Shown piece by piece: positions 17,301 through 25,518 of a stretch of DNA of 64,000 nt (positions within the stretch are counted from its first letter, which is position 1; every line of letters starts with the position of its first letter). Below the pieces are notes generated by a model. That model was not told the DNA's origin. It did not search any database and saw only the letters and a program-made list of their open reading frames with translations. Both the position numbers and the translations under genes were made by a program. Origin of the DNA: Flavicella sp965243265 (GTDB lineage Bacteria; Bacteroidota; Bacteroidia; Flavobacteriales; Flavobacteriaceae); contig CBDEUL010000004.1 of NCBI GenBank assembly GCA_965243265.1, forward strand, positions 24,804-88,803, in the 5' to 3' direction.

Positions 17301-17863
17301 TGAGTTTTTGTCCTGTTACTGAATTTGACAAAATGATAAACAGAGCTTAGTCCACTATATTCGGGAGAAAGTTCTTGTCTTACAATCTCTTCAATCCTTA
17401 GTCTTTTTTCTGGAGAAGTTATTTTTTGGAAGTCTCCAATTAGTTCAGTTGTTGTCTTTAAAGTGATTTTTTTTCCATATTTCTCTCTCAATTCTTTTTC
17501 ACTAATATCTTTTAAGGCTTTGTTGTCCCTTATGAAAAAGCAAATGATTTCATTGATTTTTTTTGAACTATGGTGTTTTATAATGTTGTCGACTGTGTCG
17601 TTTTCTATTTTCTTTCTTTCAGCACTTTGGATAGCTGTAATTTGAATTGCGATTCCTTTTTGAAAATCGTATAAGTCAATTCCTGGTGCATTTCTTTCAG
17701 AATAATTTAGGTTCGTTAGGCTCTTATAACCGTAAATCAATTCAAAAAGACGCATAAAGAAGTCTTCTGCATTTAACTTTTCATCCTGCTTATTGAATAC
17801 TCCTTCGTCATCAATTTTTCTGACGTATTCACGAAGATTATGTTCAATTGAGGTGTCTATCAT
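14381..17863 (-). CDS. SMEK-domain STAND-type NTPase, predicted anti-phage protein
   Basis: A 1160-residue protein. The N-terminal ~130 residues match the SMEK domain pattern: EDFFMRLFELIYGYKSLTNL, then APGIDLYDFQKGIAIQITA and INEIICFFI. The Asp...Gln-x-Thr arrangement recalls PD-(D/E)xK-type nuclease folds. A P-loop NTPase follows (GNPCSGKTT at ~224-232; Walker B-like SILIIDNVHD at ~277-286). The last ~650 residues are leucine- and isoleucine-rich helical repeats, likely a sensor. SMEK-plus-STAND architecture is typical of predicted abortive-infection proteins. The gene fills a single cassette, starts 37 bp after the cassette edge, and its final codons are within repeat B. No membrane helix is seen. 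Confidence 0.75.
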   Translation of the reverse strand: MIDTSIEHNLREYVRKIDDEGVFNKQDEKLNAEDFFMRLFELIYGYKSLTNLNYSERNAPGIDLYDFQKGIAIQITAIQSAERKKIENDTVDNIIKHHSSKKINEIICFFIRDNKALKDISEKELREKYGKKITLKTTTELIGDFQKITSPEKRLRIEEIVRQELSPEYSGLSSVYHFVKFSNRTKTQEYITPDESIFFSFFEKKKIKEIASLFNKNKTKEYAILGNPCSGKTTLAEAIYKNFIPHFRNRTFYLDLSDPDINGNDTLKEIEKLSFYRSILIIDNVHDNVNLFNKIRQRVKSFDWIKTLYLSRYYNSFREEDKSSIFNVFKDIKQFRYNPNLDFENKLSGIIDNRVFHLKKKYPNFDWYKGNFETILNNTNRNLLKLNIALETWIYSTKKGGSLKFDQVNNDRIYEHFYKHHGLKEFDEELLFLYSYLFSYDISFLRMKSKNDEFGKLKEKGIVLNYSTSDYYYFPHKDYAYLINQTLIKEKGLGTDHLIGLLNKYIDNYRTESELNITELIVKLSISEQYEVTRQLLNNAKILDLFSDKFKSNIRPYEVFQLQKIFFKSFDYLNSENQLLYYNLFIKHYSKNKLELYIYKDYSVYSNLLQIANQLKLELADIIKTLRINEQANTNSITELTMRISKKKATPETVSRILNSFDFSEWLTMIEKLPTLSRITNSLSELNTSPLSKKLLFGIINNLNIEQLARKSKNLKSVQIGKSIRELEKIDISLGTNIAENLLSKLSNDLNLSQSNLSDFSKSLSDLSSIAPDLIKIELEKSFENGTLHKLLENEDSLSNISARILELNTIIKDNKEPFLKIINGFLASEKFKTLIKNEGYINSLLIFFEIVKKEQIQIAQDISNELLSITKQQVLNCDFDITILSNPKALNLPELKSRIKNEISAELLNKVINGSKFTVVESLFLVLTRVDKEKTVKALNKSDVNILCTSMCHKELNISQSTEVLNKTKNKTFFSDDLNSNKFCAKLLDKYLTIQRADSYQYNRLNFGDFLKAFDFSLKIDFNTAIKHFENDFLNKLKVSNNKNLTISSLFQSLRRIEDSTHSKYEMEIREFLKLYKPKFLNGIKNENLAKTTSGLVELSKCDLKDYADELLYDARAVVLSKIRQLNGDKILKAKIFPDIEKIAIGKAKIILTEIKASR

Positions 17864-17885
17864 TTTATTATGCTGTTGTTTTTTT

Positions 17886-17911
17886 CAGCTTGCAGGTAAC
17901 TTGTTATAACA
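17886..17911 (-). repeat. Half-site A at the upstream edge of the cassette array
   Basis: On the minus strand it reads TTATAACAA, then GTT (17898-17900), then ACCTGCAAGCTG. TATAACAAGTT is identical to the right arm of site E at 37 kb. A left AAC arm is not evident upstream; only a weak partner TTGTTAT near 17950 can pair. It therefore looks like the right half of a site or the chromosomal junction where the array began. Confidence 0.5.
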
Positions 17912-17915
17912 ATAC

Positions 17916-17923
17916 CAAAGATA
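17916..17923 (-). promoter_or_regulatory. -7 promoter box (TATCTTTG) reading into the cassette array
   Basis: A perfect TAnnTTTG box on the minus strand, placed 16 bp outside the array edge and ~53 bp before the first cassette gene. It would drive the cassette genes from outside, comparable in position to the Pc promoter of integrons. No TTG was seen at 17-23 bp upstream, so strength is unknown. Confidence 0.45.
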
Positions 17924-18067
17924 TTGTTTTTGGGTGTTTTTAACGGGATAACAACACCTTTTTATGATCGTTTATCGATTACTAATTTAGTTGTTTTTTT
18001 TCCTTTGTAGAATATTGTAAAGGAAATAAAAGTTCTTAAAACAATAGCTCTTAAATTGTTTTATGGG

Positions 18068-20179
18068 TTATCTTTTTTGATGTAAAATTGTCAAACCGAA
18101 TTTTAAAACATCGTAAGGCATTTGCTCTTCAAAATATTCAAAATAAGAGCGTAGGCTGTTTGTGTTGTTTAGCTTTTCTTTGGCTTCGGCAATCAAGTCA
18201 ATCTCTTTTTGGGTTATAAATTCATGTAGATTGATAGCATATCCTTCTTGGTACAATTTTGTATAGTGGTTTTGTATGGTTGCCAAGCTTAGTTTTCTTT
18301 CTATAGCAATATCTTCCGCAGTATAACCTTGTTTGTATAAATTGAATGTTTCTTTTATGGTATTGCCTTTTGTTTTTTTCTTTTTAACAACCGTTTTCTC
18401 TTTTTGAAAAGCAATAATTTCTTTGATAAATTGGTATCCGTAGTCTTCAAATTTCTTTTTCCCTACACCGTCTATAGCTAAGAAATCTTCGTCAGACATA
18501 GGGCGTTCTTTTTCCATATGTTTTAAACTAGCATCACTAAATACTAAGTAGGCAGGAATGTTGTTTTCCTGTGCTATCTTTAAACGTAGCAAGCGCAATC
18601 TTTCAAATAAACTGTTTTTCGTTTTTGTAGTTGTTTTGGTTTTTGTTTTTTCAGTTTCTTTGGTTTTTGAAATTACTTGTGTAAGACGTACTTCTTCTTT
18701 TTCAAACAATACTTTTTTTGAAAAATCGGTTAGTTTTAAAGCGTTATTTTCATGAAAGGCAATTTCACAATACCCTAGATTTACGAGTTGTATCACATAT
18801 TGTTGTAAATTTCTCCAAGAAATGTCACTAGCTACACCATAGGTTTTTAAATTTTGATAACCTTTATCATATATACTACTGTTTTGCGCTCCCCTTAAAA
18901 AATCGACCAGAGTACCTAGTGGTTCTTTTTCTTGCAGTCTAAAGATTCCTGAAAGTACTTTTTGAGCAATAATAGTTCCGTCAAAAAAAGCAGGAGGGTT
19001 TTTACAAACATCACAATTACCACAATCTTTTTCAACCAGTTCTCCAAAATAGTTCAATAATATTTTTCGCCTACAACTTAAAGCTTCTGTATACTGTTGC
19101 ATACGTTCTAGTTTAGAAACTTGCACTTCTGTATTACCAGAGTTTTGAGCAAATTTTTGAAGCTGAATCACATCAGCATAACTATAAAAAAGAATGGTTT
19201 CAGAAGGCAATCCATCACGACCAGCACGTCCTATTTCCTGATAATAACCTTCCATGTTTTTGGGTAGGTTGTAGTGAATAACCCAACGAATGTTAGATTT
19301 GTCAATTCCCATTCCAAAAGCAATGGTAGCACAAATAATTTGTGTGTTGTCGTAAATAAAATCTTCTTGAATGGTAGCACGTTCCTCATGTTTAAGTCCT
19401 GCATGGTAAGCTTTTGCTTTGATGTTTGATTTATTCAAACTAGCAGCCACTTGTTCTGTAGCTTTTCTACTCAAGCAGTAAATAATCCCCGAAGTATTGG
19501 GTCTACGTTGTACAAAGCTTACAATTTGTTTAATTCTGTCTTGAGCCGGTCGTACCTCTAAAGATAAATTGGGTCTGTCAAAAGACGCAATATGTCTTAC
19601 AGGATTGTTTAAGTTCAATTGAAGGGCAATATCTTCTCTTGTAGCTTTGTCTGCAGTAGCTGTTAAAGCAATAATAGGCGTGTCAGGAAGGCGTTTTTTT
19701 AGAAAACCTAATTGTGTGTATGCAGGTCTAAAATCATGTCCCCAAGAAGAAATACAATGCGCTTCATCAATAGCAATAAGACTTATTTGTATTTCCTGTA
19801 ATAAGGTTTCTACAATTGTTAAACTTTCAGGAGCCAAGTACAGTAATTTTACGTTACCTGATTTTAACTGATTTATGATTTCAAAATTCTCTTCATTTGT
19901 TTGACTACTATTTAAATAAGCAGAAGGAATACCATTGGCATTTAAACCATCTACTTGATCTTTCATTAAAGCAATAAGGGGCGAAACTACCAGAGTAATA
20001 CCCTCTAATAACAATGCCGGTAATTGAAAACATATAGATTTTCCTCCACCAGTGGGCATAATTACCAAATTATCATTTCCGTCTAATACAGAGGTAATAA
20101 TTTTTTCTTGTAAAGGTCTGAATTTTTCGTACCCGAAATATTCTTTTAAAGTTGTGTAGAGTTCTTGAGTAGTTGCCAT
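18068..20179 (-). CDS. recQ: ATP-dependent DNA helicase RecQ
   Basis: A 3'-to-5' superfamily 2 helicase for recombination and fork repair, ~703 residues. Motifs: MPTGGGKSICFQLPA (Walker A), DEAHCISSWGHDFRP (Walker B plus aromatic-rich loop), IAFGMGIDKSNIR and IQEIGRAGRDGLPS (motif VI). The zinc-binding cysteines are in SCRRKILLNYFGE...CGNCDVC, followed by a winged helix, an HRDC domain (EKERPMSDEDFLAIDGVGKKK) and a C-terminal helical segment. The open frame reaches TTG 20200, but that codon lies in the promoter box, so I choose ATG 20179 (MATTQELYTTL). Confidence 0.96.
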   Translation of the reverse strand: MATTQELYTTLKEYFGYEKFRPLQEKIITSVLDGNDNLVIMPTGGGKSICFQLPALLLEGITLVVSPLIALMKDQVDGLNANGIPSAYLNSSQTNEENFEIINQLKSGNVKLLYLAPESLTIVETLLQEIQISLIAIDEAHCISSWGHDFRPAYTQLGFLKKRLPDTPIIALTATADKATREDIALQLNLNNPVRHIASFDRPNLSLEVRPAQDRIKQIVSFVQRRPNTSGIIYCLSRKATEQVAASLNKSNIKAKAYHAGLKHEERATIQEDFIYDNTQIICATIAFGMGIDKSNIRWVIHYNLPKNMEGYYQEIGRAGRDGLPSETILFYSYADVIQLQKFAQNSGNTEVQVSKLERMQQYTEALSCRRKILLNYFGELVEKDCGNCDVCKNPPAFFDGTIIAQKVLSGIFRLQEKEPLGTLVDFLRGAQNSSIYDKGYQNLKTYGVASDISWRNLQQYVIQLVNLGYCEIAFHENNALKLTDFSKKVLFEKEEVRLTQVISKTKETEKTKTKTTTKTKNSLFERLRLLRLKIAQENNIPAYLVFSDASLKHMEKERPMSDEDFLAIDGVGKKKFEDYGYQFIKEIIAFQKEKTVVKKKKTKGNTIKETFNLYKQGYTAEDIAIERKLSLATIQNHYTKLYQEGYAINLHEFITQKEIDLIAEAKEKLNNTNSLRSYFEYFEEQMPYDVLKFGLTILHQKR

Positions 20180-20197
20180 AACTTTTTTTGAGAAAGG

Positions 20198-20205
20198 CAA
20201 AGATA
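20198..20205 (-). promoter_or_regulatory. -7 promoter box (TATCTTTG) of recQ
   Basis: A perfect TAnnTTTG match 18 bp before ATG 20179. Transcription would begin near 20191, which excludes the upstream TTG as a start. Confidence 0.6.
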
Positions 20206-20322
20206 AATTAAAGATTTAGGATAGAAGTTGTTTAACAAAAGCACTTTATAAACAAGTGATTTATTTTTAGAAAGAATAAGTTTATATTTAATGAGCTTAA
20301 AAAAATATAAAAAGATTTACCT

Positions 20323-21468
20323 ATGAAAAATATAATACTAAGAGGATTGCTTATTTTTTGTTCATTGTTTTTATTTAGTTGTGTAGCTTTAAAAAGTAAA
20401 CAAGAAAATGTAGTTGTTGGGCCTTTAATTCCTTCGGAAGTTGGAGCTCCTATTCTAAGTGATTTGAAATTGGCGTTTGAGAGTGATTTAGCTTTGATTT
20501 TTGAAGGGGAAGTTGTGCTAAATGCTTATCCTAATTATTTACAAGTTTCGTTTTTAAGAGGAGACGTGTTTTTAAACTCTAAAAAAACTAAAAATGAAGA
20601 TTATTTTATAAGCTCTATGGATGTTGGTATTGGAAGAAAAACTTTAGGTGCTGGTGGGTGTTGGAAAGCTTATAATAAAACAGCAGAGCTGGTTTTAGAT
20701 GAAAAAATAAAATCGAAAACAGATGCTGTAAAGATTTCAAATACTACGTTTAATATTTTTTATAGCAAACCATCAGATTTAAAAGATTCCTGGATAATGA
20801 TTTCTTTTTATGACGGAGAAGGTCATGTTGTTTATAATCACAGTCAGAAATTAGGACATTATTTTGAATCTTATATAGAAAATTTTGAAGGCGAAAAATA
20901 TAAAAACATACCCTTAGAAGAATTGATTAGAAAACAGTTGGCTCTAGAAAAGCTTATTAGTTATTTAAAAATGAAGAGTTATTTAGAAAACGGTAGAAAA
21001 GGCAAGAGTGTTGCTGCTATTTATAAAATGAAGTTACCTGAAGTAACGGAAAATTGGAAAAATAATCCTGAGTTTTCAAATTATTATTTAGAATATAACA
21101 AGGCATCTGAAGCCTTTAAAGAGTATAGAAATAACAACTCAGGTTTTTTAGCTAATTATGAGTTATATAAAAACAAAGAGTTGACAAAAGAGGAGTATCT
21201 TGAATCTAATAGAAAAATATTTGAAAAACTTAAAGAATTAAATCCTGAAAAATATAAAGAACTTTCCGATAGATCATCTGAGAAATCTAGAGCTTTGTGG
21301 GTTAAAACAGGAGAATTTTATTTAAAAAAGTATATGGATAATGATGAGTTGTTTCCTTCTCAAGGAATTGAGGATAAATATATTTCTTCATTTATAGGAT
21401 CAAGATTTTATAAAGTATTGTCAAAAGAATTAGAGCATATTGAAAAAGAAATTATAGATAGAATTTAG
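20323..21468 (+). CDS. Hypothetical lipoprotein
   Basis: A 381-residue protein I do not recognise. The N terminus is a lipoprotein signal peptide: basic start MKNIILRG, hydrophobic core LLIFCSLFLF, lipobox ending FSC with Cys20 as the likely lipidated residue. The first half is beta-rich (ALIFEGEVVLNAYPNYLQVSF, then SFYDGEGHVVYNHS). The second half (~200-381) is charged, lysine/glutamate-rich and helical. It is flanked by divergent recQ and the glutaredoxin-TrxB gene 48 bp downstream, which gives no functional hint. It is probably exposed at an outer or inner membrane face. Confidence 0.6.
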   Translation: MKNIILRGLLIFCSLFLFSCVALKSKQENVVVGPLIPSEVGAPILSDLKLAFESDLALIFEGEVVLNAYPNYLQVSFLRGDVFLNSKKTKNEDYFISSMDVGIGRKTLGAGGCWKAYNKTAELVLDEKIKSKTDAVKISNTTFNIFYSKPSDLKDSWIMISFYDGEGHVVYNHSQKLGHYFESYIENFEGEKYKNIPLEELIRKQLALEKLISYLKMKSYLENGRKGKSVAAIYKMKLPEVTENWKNNPEFSNYYLEYNKASEAFKEYRNNNSGFLANYELYKNKELTKEEYLESNRKIFEKLKELNPEKYKELSDRSSEKSRALWVKTGEFYLKKYMDNDELFPSQGIEDKYISSFIGSRFYKVLSKELEHIEKEIIDRI

Positions 21469-21516
21469 ATTTGTAAGGTCTTTTAAATTAAAACTACTAT
21501 TCTCAAAAGATAAAAC

Positions 21517-22923
21517 ATGAATCCAATTAAATTATACGGAGCCGATTGGTGTCCAGATTGCGTAAGAACAAAAGCCTATTTAAAAGAAAATAACATTGCA
21601 TATGACTTTATTGATGTTGATTTAGATAAAGAAGCAACAGCTAAGGTTGAAGCTATCAATAACGGAAAACGAATTATACCAACACTTATAATCAATGAAA
21701 AGTCGTATACCAATCCAGATAACAATGCATTGGCATCGGCACTGGGGATTAATGAGCAAGCACAAGTTGTTTTATTTGGAGCCGATTGGTGTCCAGACTG
21801 TAGAAGAGCGAAAAGTTTTTTGACAGACAATGCGATTAATTTTCAGTTTATAGATGTAGATGTATTTGATTGGGCTACAGAAAAGGTGGAGGCTATTAAC
21901 AACGGAAAACGTATTATTCCGACTTTATTGATTGATGGGGAACCTTTGACAAATCCAGACAATGAGAAATTAAAAGAAGTATTGTCTATCGATATTAAAA
22001 AAGAACACAAAGTTTTTGATTCCATTATTATAGGAGGAGGAGCTGCAGGGTTAACAACTTCTATTTATGCACAAAGAGATCGTTTTGATACCTTGATTTT
22101 AGAAAAGAAGAATATAGGAGGAAATGCTTTTTTAACAGAAAAAATTGAAAATTACCCAGGGTTTAATTCTATTTCTGGACCCGAGCTGATGTCTAGAATG
22201 GAAGAGCAAGCAAAAACCTATGGAGCTACTGTAAAAACAGGAGAGGAAGTGGTTTCTATAACTAAAGAAAATGGCTTATTTCAAGTAAAAACAAAAGGGG
22301 ACGATTTTTTAAGTAAAACCGTGGTATTGTCTACAGGGTCTACTTACAGAAAAATAGGTATTCCCAATGAAGAAGCTTTGATAGGATCTGGAATTCATTT
22401 CTGTGCAACCTGTGATGGAGCTTTTTATAGAGATAGAGATGTAATTGTTGTAGGAGGAGGGAACTCAGCCTTAGAAGAAGGGATTTTTTTAGCAGGTTTT
22501 TGTAAAAGTGTAAAAATCATCAATCGTTCAGCAGAATTTAAAGCATCAAAAACATACATAGAAAAATTAGCAACGATAGAAAATATAGAAACCTATACAA
22601 ATCAAGTTCCAGATTCATTTATAGCAAATGAAAAAGGATTGTTTGAAGGGGTGAAGGTGAAAGATAAAGAAACAGGGGTAGAACAAGTAATTAAAGCCGA
22701 TGGTGCTTTTATTTTTGTAGGATTGATTCCTAATACAAAATCCTTTAACGGAGTGGTAGACCTGAATGAAAAAGGTTTTATTGCTACAAACAGATTGGCA
22801 GAAACATCGGTAAAAGGAATTTTTGCTGCAGGAGATTGTAGGGAAGGAGCTATAGCACAAGTTGCAGCAGCTACAGGAGAAGGTGTTTTAGCGAGTTATG
22901 GTATCAAAGCCTATTTGTCGTAA
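21517..22923 (+). CDS. trxB: Tandem glutaredoxin-like domains fused to thioredoxin reductase
   Basis: A 468-residue fusion. Residues 1-78 and 81-158 are two glutaredoxin-like domains, each with an ADWCPDC active site (Cys12/15 and Cys92/95) and a NGKRIIPTLxI segment. The rest is a low-molecular-weight thioredoxin reductase: FAD motif IIGGGAAGLTTSIYAQ, redox centre CATC in HFCATCDGAFY, NAD(P)H motif VVGGGNSALEE, and the terminal AAGDCREGAIAQVAAA. The reductase is likely to pass electrons straight to its own glutaredoxin domains. The two domains arose by duplication; a 20-nt stretch is identical at 21538 and 21778. The enzyme's external substrate is unknown. A strong terminator follows. Confidence 0.9.
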   Translation: MNPIKLYGADWCPDCVRTKAYLKENNIAYDFIDVDLDKEATAKVEAINNGKRIIPTLIINEKSYTNPDNNALASALGINEQAQVVLFGADWCPDCRRAKSFLTDNAINFQFIDVDVFDWATEKVEAINNGKRIIPTLLIDGEPLTNPDNEKLKEVLSIDIKKEHKVFDSIIIGGGAAGLTTSIYAQRDRFDTLILEKKNIGGNAFLTEKIENYPGFNSISGPELMSRMEEQAKTYGATVKTGEEVVSITKENGLFQVKTKGDDFLSKTVVLSTGSTYRKIGIPNEEALIGSGIHFCATCDGAFYRDRDVIVVGGGNSALEEGIFLAGFCKSVKIINRSAEFKASKTYIEKLATIENIETYTNQVPDSFIANEKGLFEGVKVKDKETGVEQVIKADGAFIFVGLIPNTKSFNGVVDLNEKGFIATNRLAETSVKGIFAAGDCREGAIAQVAAATGEGVLASYGIKAYLS

Positions 22924-22964
22924 ATACGGTAGTAAGGGAGGTTTTAAATATAGATAAACTTTAT

Positions 22965-23000
22965 AAAAAAAGCGTTTTGAAATTTCAAAACGCTTTTTTT
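22965..23000. terminator. Bidirectional terminator between trxB and aroB
   Basis: A perfect palindrome (AAAAAAAGCGTTTTGAAA mirrored to TTTCAAAACGCTTTTTTT), with A/T runs at both ends, between convergent genes. Confidence 0.9.
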
Positions 23001-23028
23001 ATTCTGGTATGGTTTATAAAACCTTTAT

Positions 23029-24087
23029 TTATGACAAGTAGAAGTTCAAGGATTCGATTACTAAATCAACAGGAACTTTACAATCTATCTTATATTTCTC
23101 AAGATTTTCTAGCAATACAAAATTTACCTGACCACCTACATTTTTCTTATCGTGTTTTAACATTCCAAGAACTGTTTCGTAGTCATCGGCAACAATAGGC
23201 ACTTTTCCAAAAATGGAAATAATTTGAGATTTTATATCATTTAAAGTGTCTAGAGGGAAGTTGTATAGTTTGTGAGAAATATAAGTTTCTGTAATCATCC
23301 CTAAAGCAATAGCTTCTCCGTGTGTAAGCGTTTCTTTTTCTTCCGATTCTAAAAAATAAGACTCAACAGCATGTCCAATAGTGTGTCCGAAATTTAAAAT
23401 TTTTCGCAAGCTAGCTTCCAGTCTATCCTCAAGAACAACTTCATTTTTAATCTCAATAGATCTGTGTATTAAGTAATTGATATTGTTTAAGTTGTTGTTT
23501 TTTACTTCATCCCATAGTTTAACATCGTATGTGAGACCGTATTTGATAATTTCAGCAGTACCAGATGTAATTTCTTTGGCAGGAACAGTCTCTAAAAACT
23601 CAGTGTCTATCAATACCATTTCAGGATCAGAAAACAATCCGATTTGGTTTTTTAGTACACCCAAGTCCACACCTGTTTTTCCTCCAACAGAAGCATCTAC
23701 CATACTTAATAATGTTGTAGGGATGTTTATAAATGTGATTCCTCTTTTGTAAGTAGAAGCAACGAAACCACCCATATCGGTAATAACACCACCTCCTAAA
23801 TTAATCAGTAAACTTTTTCTGTCTGCACCTAGCTCGGTTAAAGTTTCCCATAACCCAATACAGGTATCTAAATTTTTATTGATTTCACCAGATTCAATTT
23901 CAATAATTTCAATAACAGCTGTGGTTGCCATATTTGCCATAAATTTAGGCAAACAAGCTTCATTTGTATTTTCATCTACCAATATAAAGATAATGGGATG
24001 TGCATTTTTTGCTAAATACTCATTTAATTTATTATAGGCAGTTTCTTGAAAATGAACTGGGTAACTAGTAGATTGTATGGTTTTCAT
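23029..24087 (-). CDS. aroB: 3-dehydroquinate synthase
   Basis: Second step of the shikimate pathway: converts DAHP to 3-dehydroquinate using NAD and a divalent metal. The protein has 352 residues. NAD-binding region LINLGGGVITDMGGFVASTYKRG is followed by the conserved INIPTTLLSMVDASVGGKTGVDLG and the metal ligand region LNFGHTIGHAVE (two His). GEAIALGM precedes the C-terminal helical domain. The shikimate dehydrogenase gene aroE is 29 kb away in this window. The gene is convergent with trxB and shares its terminator. Confidence 0.96.
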   Translation of the reverse strand: MKTIQSTSYPVHFQETAYNKLNEYLAKNAHPIIFILVDENTNEACLPKFMANMATTAVIEIIEIESGEINKNLDTCIGLWETLTELGADRKSLLINLGGGVITDMGGFVASTYKRGITFINIPTTLLSMVDASVGGKTGVDLGVLKNQIGLFSDPEMVLIDTEFLETVPAKEITSGTAEIIKYGLTYDVKLWDEVKNNNLNNINYLIHRSIEIKNEVVLEDRLEASLRKILNFGHTIGHAVESYFLESEEKETLTHGEAIALGMITETYISHKLYNFPLDTLNDIKSQIISIFGKVPIVADDYETVLGMLKHDKKNVGGQVNFVLLENLEKYKIDCKVPVDLVIESLNFYLS

Positions 24088-24272
24088 GTACTTTTTATTG
24101 AATTGTGCAAAGTAACGCCAAAAATAGGAATTTAAAATCTAATTTTAGAGAACTTTTAAAGAGCTTTATAAAGCAAGAAAAGAAGATTTAAAATAATAAA
24201 TTTAAACACTCTTAAAATGTTTTTTGAAAGTTTTTAAGGCAAAAGCGAACTATAGGATAAACTATATTATTT

Positions 24273-25517
24273 ATGAATTCAAGAATGTTAATAATCGTAT
24301 GTATCTTATTGCTTTTAGATATCTACATTGTATTTGGAATAAAAGCATTAGTAACTAAAACCAGTCAACAATCAATAGCAATGTTGAGTTATATAGCTGT
24401 TGCAATTATAGCTTATATAGGCTTTTTTACATTAACAAATACTTTTGAAGAGAGACCTATTGGAGCCACATCAGTTAAAAATTTATTAATAGGGTTTGGT
24501 TTTTCTTTTATCATATTTAAATTGTTGTTTGCTGTTTTTTTAGTGCTGGATGATGTGGTGCGTATATTTCAATACATATTTGAAATGGTACATAAATTCT
24601 TTTATAAAAATCCAAGTGATATTCAGCTGCAAGAAAGAAGAAATTTTATAGTAAAAACAGGATTAGTAGTAGCAGGAATTCCGTTTGTGTCCATGCTTTA
24701 TGGGATTACAAAGGGGAAGTATAATTACACCGTTAAAAATATAGCATTGAAATTTCCAAATTTACCAAAAGCGTTTGATGGATTTAAATTGGTGCAAATT
24801 TCAGACATTCATTCAGGTAGTTTTGACAGTGCAGAGGAAGTAGCAAAAGGAGTAGATTTGATAAACGAACAAAAGGCAGATATTGTTTTCTTTACAGGAG
24901 ATCTGGTAAATAATGATGCACGTGAGGTAGAACCTTATATCAATGTCTTTAAAAAGATAAAATCTACGGAAGGAACCTATTCTATTTTAGGAAATCACGA
25001 TTATGGTGATTATAAAAAGTGGGATTCTAAAGAAGAAAAAGAAGCCAATTTTAAACTTTTAGAAACACATCAGAAAGCAATGAACTTTCAGTTGCTTAAA
25101 AACGAAAGTAAAACTATTACGAGAGGTGCTGATACAATTCAAGTATTAGGAGTAGAAAATTGGGGAAAACCACCTTTTCCTACACACGGTGATTTAGACA
25201 AAGCTTTAAGCGGAGTTGAAGAGCAGACTTTTAAAATATTACTATCGCACGATCCTTCACATTGGGATGCTAAAGTAATCCCTCATCAAACAAATATAGA
25301 TTTAACCTTATCAGGTCATACACATGGTATGCAGTTTGGGGTAGACATTCCTGGTATAAAATGGAGTCCTGTAAAATATAGATACCCTCGTTGGTCAGGA
25401 TTGTATGAAAATGCCAAACAATATTTGTATGTAAATAGAGGTTTTGGCTTTTTAGGATTTCCAGGAAGAGTGGGGATGTGGCCAGAGATTACAGTTATAG
25501 AATTAAAAAAAACCTAA
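24273..25517 (+). CDS. Membrane-anchored metallophosphoesterase
   Basis: A 414-residue protein. The N terminus has three to four membrane helices (~4-24, ~36-56, ~67-92, and a weaker one ~125-145). A calcineurin-like phosphoesterase domain follows: QISDIHSG (DxH), FFTGDLVNNDA (GDxx), ILGNHDYGD (GNHD), SHDPSHWD and the final SGHTHGMQFG (GHTH). All dinuclear metal ligands are present. This resembles the YkuE group, some of which act on lipid-linked or UDP-diacylglucosamine-type substrates. Substrate here is unknown. The next gene starts 1 bp after this stop, so both are probably one transcript. Confidence 0.85.
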   Translation: MNSRMLIIVCILLLLDIYIVFGIKALVTKTSQQSIAMLSYIAVAIIAYIGFFTLTNTFEERPIGATSVKNLLIGFGFSFIIFKLLFAVFLVLDDVVRIFQYIFEMVHKFFYKNPSDIQLQERRNFIVKTGLVVAGIPFVSMLYGITKGKYNYTVKNIALKFPNLPKAFDGFKLVQISDIHSGSFDSAEEVAKGVDLINEQKADIVFFTGDLVNNDAREVEPYINVFKKIKSTEGTYSILGNHDYGDYKKWDSKEEKEANFKLLETHQKAMNFQLLKNESKTITRGADTIQVLGVENWGKPPFPTHGDLDKALSGVEEQTFKILLSHDPSHWDAKVIPHQTNIDLTLSGHTHGMQFGVDIPGIKWSPVKYRYPRWSGLYENAKQYLYVNRGFGFLGFPGRVGMWPEITVIELKKT

Positions 25518-25518
25518 A

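Noticed and set aside
11520..17911. Cassette spacers as plain transcription terminators
   Set aside because: They are 140-200 bp long, have bulged arms with conserved AAC/GTT, and show start-to-end complementarity across genes. Simple terminators would not show this.
20180..20200. TTG start at 20200 for recQ
   Set aside because: The codon lies inside the promoter box TATCTTTG; ATG 20179 fits RecQ.
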